Positions 60,826-62,272 of a stretch of DNA of 62,272 bases are shown here, piece after piece (positions within the stretch are counted from its first letter, which is position 1; every line of letters begins with the position of its first letter). This stretch comes from Sulfurimonas sp. UBA6014 (GTDB lineage Bacteria; Campylobacterota; Campylobacteria; Campylobacterales; Sulfurimonadaceae): assembly GCA_002428085.1 (NCBI GenBank), contig DJAA01000034.1, forward strand, positions 18,984 to 81,255, written 5' to 3'. The notes beneath the pieces are model-generated. The model saw nothing but the letters and a program-made list of their open reading frames with translations, had not been told where the DNA came from and did no database searches. The translations under genes were made by a program, and so were the position numbers.

Positions 60826-62272
60826 CACTTCACTCCTATTGGAAAATCTGTTATGGTCTCGGGTTTGCTTCCCATTGGGGTTTGTTTGCCGTTTGTGAGT
60901 TTTTTGACGCGTTCGCTTATGTAGAAGCTGAGACTATCGACGGTGATTTTTCCGCTTTGCATCAAGTCAGCCTTGCCTTCTAGCCCTTCGATTAGAGCTT
61001 TTGTAAAGGCTCCATTGCCCCAAGATTTATCTTCAAGACTGTACTGTTTGCCTGTGCTTGAGGTAAAAACTACCACTCCATTTTCGGCATCGTTGAGCTC
61101 TTGGATGAGTCCCGTGGTGTCTATGCTTCTGCGTTTACCCATGATATTTCCACTGTGGCAGGCATCAGCAAAAAGTATCACTTTTCCTGCAATACTTGAG
61201 AGTGTCATGGTAAACTCACTAAAAGCTATGCCCGTTCTTCGGTGGCTTTTGTCGTCATAGTTGACAGGTAAAAAGTAAAAATTGCTATTTTCATCATTGA
61301 CTCCGTGTCCTGCCATAAACACCATCGCCACATCTTTGCTCGTCGTTTCTTTTTGAATCCACTCCAAACCATCCAAAATATCACCCTTTGAAGCGGTTTT
61401 ATTTGTCAAAACTTTGACGATAACATCGCTGTAAAGTTTCCCTTTTTGTTTACGCATAACGTCTGCAAAATCTTTCGCATCTTTTGCCGCAAAACCAAGC
61501 CGTATGGTTTCGTCTTCGTACTCACTCACGCCAATAGCTAAAATATAAAGCTTTGGTTTCAAGAGCGCCTCCATATCGCCGAGGTAGTGTATAGTAAACT
61601 CCACAGGGTCGCTAAATCCCCACTTGTTTTGTGCTATGATGCTCAGAGTTCCGCTTTGTTTTGGCAAGGTGACATCAAGGGTCGTGATGTCGCCGTTACT
61701 TTTTGGTTTTAAGCCTCTGCTCTCTTCTAGCGGTCGCCCCTCAAAGAGGTATTTGTACCCTATAATCTCGCTGACACTGCTCGCGCGAACTTTGAGATGG
61801 ACTCTGCCATCTTTTGTGTCTTTCTCAGGAAACTCTGCCATGGTAAGATAAGGCGGCAAACTCTGGGCGATACTTACTGTTTGCTCTTTTTTACCAAGTT
61901 TGGCAAGTGCCTCTTTCTCACTCAAACCCCCGACAATAAGGCTAATAAGCTCAGGATTATAATAGCGCGCCTTCAATTTTCCCACAGGATAAAAAAGTGC
62001 CTCTTTATCGCTCCCTTGGTTAATATGCCAACCAATATATTTATCGCCTTTGAGGCTTGAGTTATAGTAACCGCTTGGAGTCCAAAGCACCCATTCATTG
62101 TCTTTTGAGACGAAAAGAGAAAGCTTAGGCTGTATCGGAAGTACGACTTCAGTCGTACCCTTACCTTGTGAATGCAAAGCCCTAAGCGGCGACAAATCCC
62201 AAATATGCATAATCTGGTCATCACCACCGCTCACCATAGTATCGCCCTCGATAGCGATGTTCCATACCCCGC
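60825..62272 (-). CDS. WD40-caspase protein (5' partial)
   Basis: The reading frame is open to the right edge; codons before the ATG at 62237 still encode WD40 sequence (WNIAIEGD), so the start lies beyond the window. Visible parts are the last WD40 blade (SGGDDQIMHIWDLSPLRA), a linker with NEWVLWTPSGYYNSS, an Ig-like region, and a C14 caspase-type peptidase with catalytic His in FMAGHGVNDENSNFYFLP (encoded at 61307-61305) and Cys in LFADACHSGN (encoded at 61160-61158). It overlaps the LPP20/DUF4384 gene. Prokaryotic caspases with WD40 repeats are sensors in stress or cell-death pathways; the target is unknown. Confidence 0.9.
   Translation of the reverse strand, partial: GVWNIAIEGDTMVSGGDDQIMHIWDLSPLRALHSQGKGTTEVVLPIQPKLSLFVSKDNEWVLWTPSGYYNSSLKGDKYIGWHINQGSDKEALFYPVGKLKARYYNPELISLIVGGLSEKEALAKLGKKEQTVSIAQSLPPYLTMAEFPEKDTKDGRVHLKVRASSVSEIIGYKYLFEGRPLEESRGLKPKSNGDITTLDVTLPKQSGTLSIIAQNKWGFSDPVEFTIHYLGDMEALLKPKLYILAIGVSEYEDETIRLGFAAKDAKDFADVMRKQKGKLYSDVIVKVLTNKTASKGDILDGLEWIQKETTSKDVAMVFMAGHGVNDENSNFYFLPVNYDDKSHRRTGIAFSEFTMTLSSIAGKVILFADACHSGNIMGKRRSIDTTGLIQELNDAENGVVVFTSSTGKQYSLEDKSWGNGAFTKALIEGLEGKADLMQSGKITVDSLSFYISERVKKLTNGKQTPMGSKPETITDFPIGVK
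62141..62158. repeat. Second copy of the 18-base palindrome, in the caspase gene
   Basis: The plus strand reads GTACGACTTCAGTCGTAC, identical to 1643-1660. In the caspase frame it is read G-T-T-E-V-V-L, in the same phase as in hypD, since the element is self-complementary but for the two central bases. It lies just after the WD40 part, in a loop. Confidence 0.8.

Noticed and set aside
1..62272. CRISPR arrays, tRNA or rRNA genes, insertion sequences or prophage.
   Set aside because: No regular repeat-spacer pattern, tRNA-like fold, transposase or phage gene was seen; nearly all of the sequence is covered by identified genes.
59431..62272. A complete known antiviral system around the caspase gene.
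   Set aside because: No effector such as a gasdermin, TPR-CHAT or CRISPR type III gene is in view, and the left end of the caspase gene's own neighbourhood is outside the window, so a defence label would be a guess.

Overview
The window reads as chromosomal DNA from a free-living member of the Campylobacterota (epsilonproteobacteria), most like Sulfurimonas or a close relative. Three things point there: AT-rich coding with many 1-8 base gene overlaps; the order fmt-birA-parA-parB-atpF'-F-H-A-G-D-C-tolQ-R-A-B-pal-cpoB-slyD, which I recall from Helicobacter pylori; and the order rplI-hslV-hslU-era followed by an L,D-transpeptidase of the Csd6/Pgp2 type. The genus is an inference; the class-level placement is firm. 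I see no rRNA, tRNA, CRISPR array, insertion sequence or prophage.

Left to right: (1) 1-3759, plus strand, hydrogenase maturation genes hypB (5' end off the window)-hypC-hypD-hypE-hypA. (2) 3745-17046, minus strand, a DnaJ-domain protein and then a twelve-gene chemotaxis operon read right to left: cheY, cheW, a receptor, a STAS-like protein, cheA, cheR, a kinase-like protein without its histidine, cheD, cheB, a PAS histidine kinase, a response regulator and a PAS protein. (3) 17358-37979, plus strand, a long housekeeping run: rplU-rpmA-obg, proB-fmt-birA-parA-parB, most of the F1Fo ATP synthase, the Tol-Pal envelope system, slyD, a degenerate sigma54-type AAA protein, fabD, a nitrilase-family enzyme, an MTA/SAH nucleosidase and a TtcA-like protein. 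(4) 37969-39312, a small conserved protein and a YebC regulator. (5) 39353-57599, minus strand: argG, two tandem FTR-rhodanese fusions, rplI-hslV-hslU, era, two cell-shape peptidoglycan enzymes (Csd6- and Csd4-like), and a complete MSHA-type pilus/secretion assembly set (mshI to mshG order) without pilins, closed by a strong two-sided terminator; flaG lies upstream under a sigma28-type promoter. (6) 57731-62272, an MFS transporter, a HAD phosphatase, and a pair formed by an LPP20/DUF4384 protein and a WD40-caspase protein that runs off the right edge.

The most unusual observations are these. Four proteins of the chemotaxis operon end in the same kind of acidic tail closing on a hydrophobic-x-x-Phe peptide, like the NWETF CheR-docking peptide of enterobacterial receptors, and two of them also share an unrecognised helical domain. 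An 18-base palindrome occurs inside both hypD and the WD40-caspase gene, read in the same phase as Thr-Thr-x-Val-Val, and in hypD it lies in a roughly 20-residue insertion. The caspase and LPP20/DUF4384 genes overlap as a two-gene module. The FTR-rhodanese fusion is duplicated in tandem.
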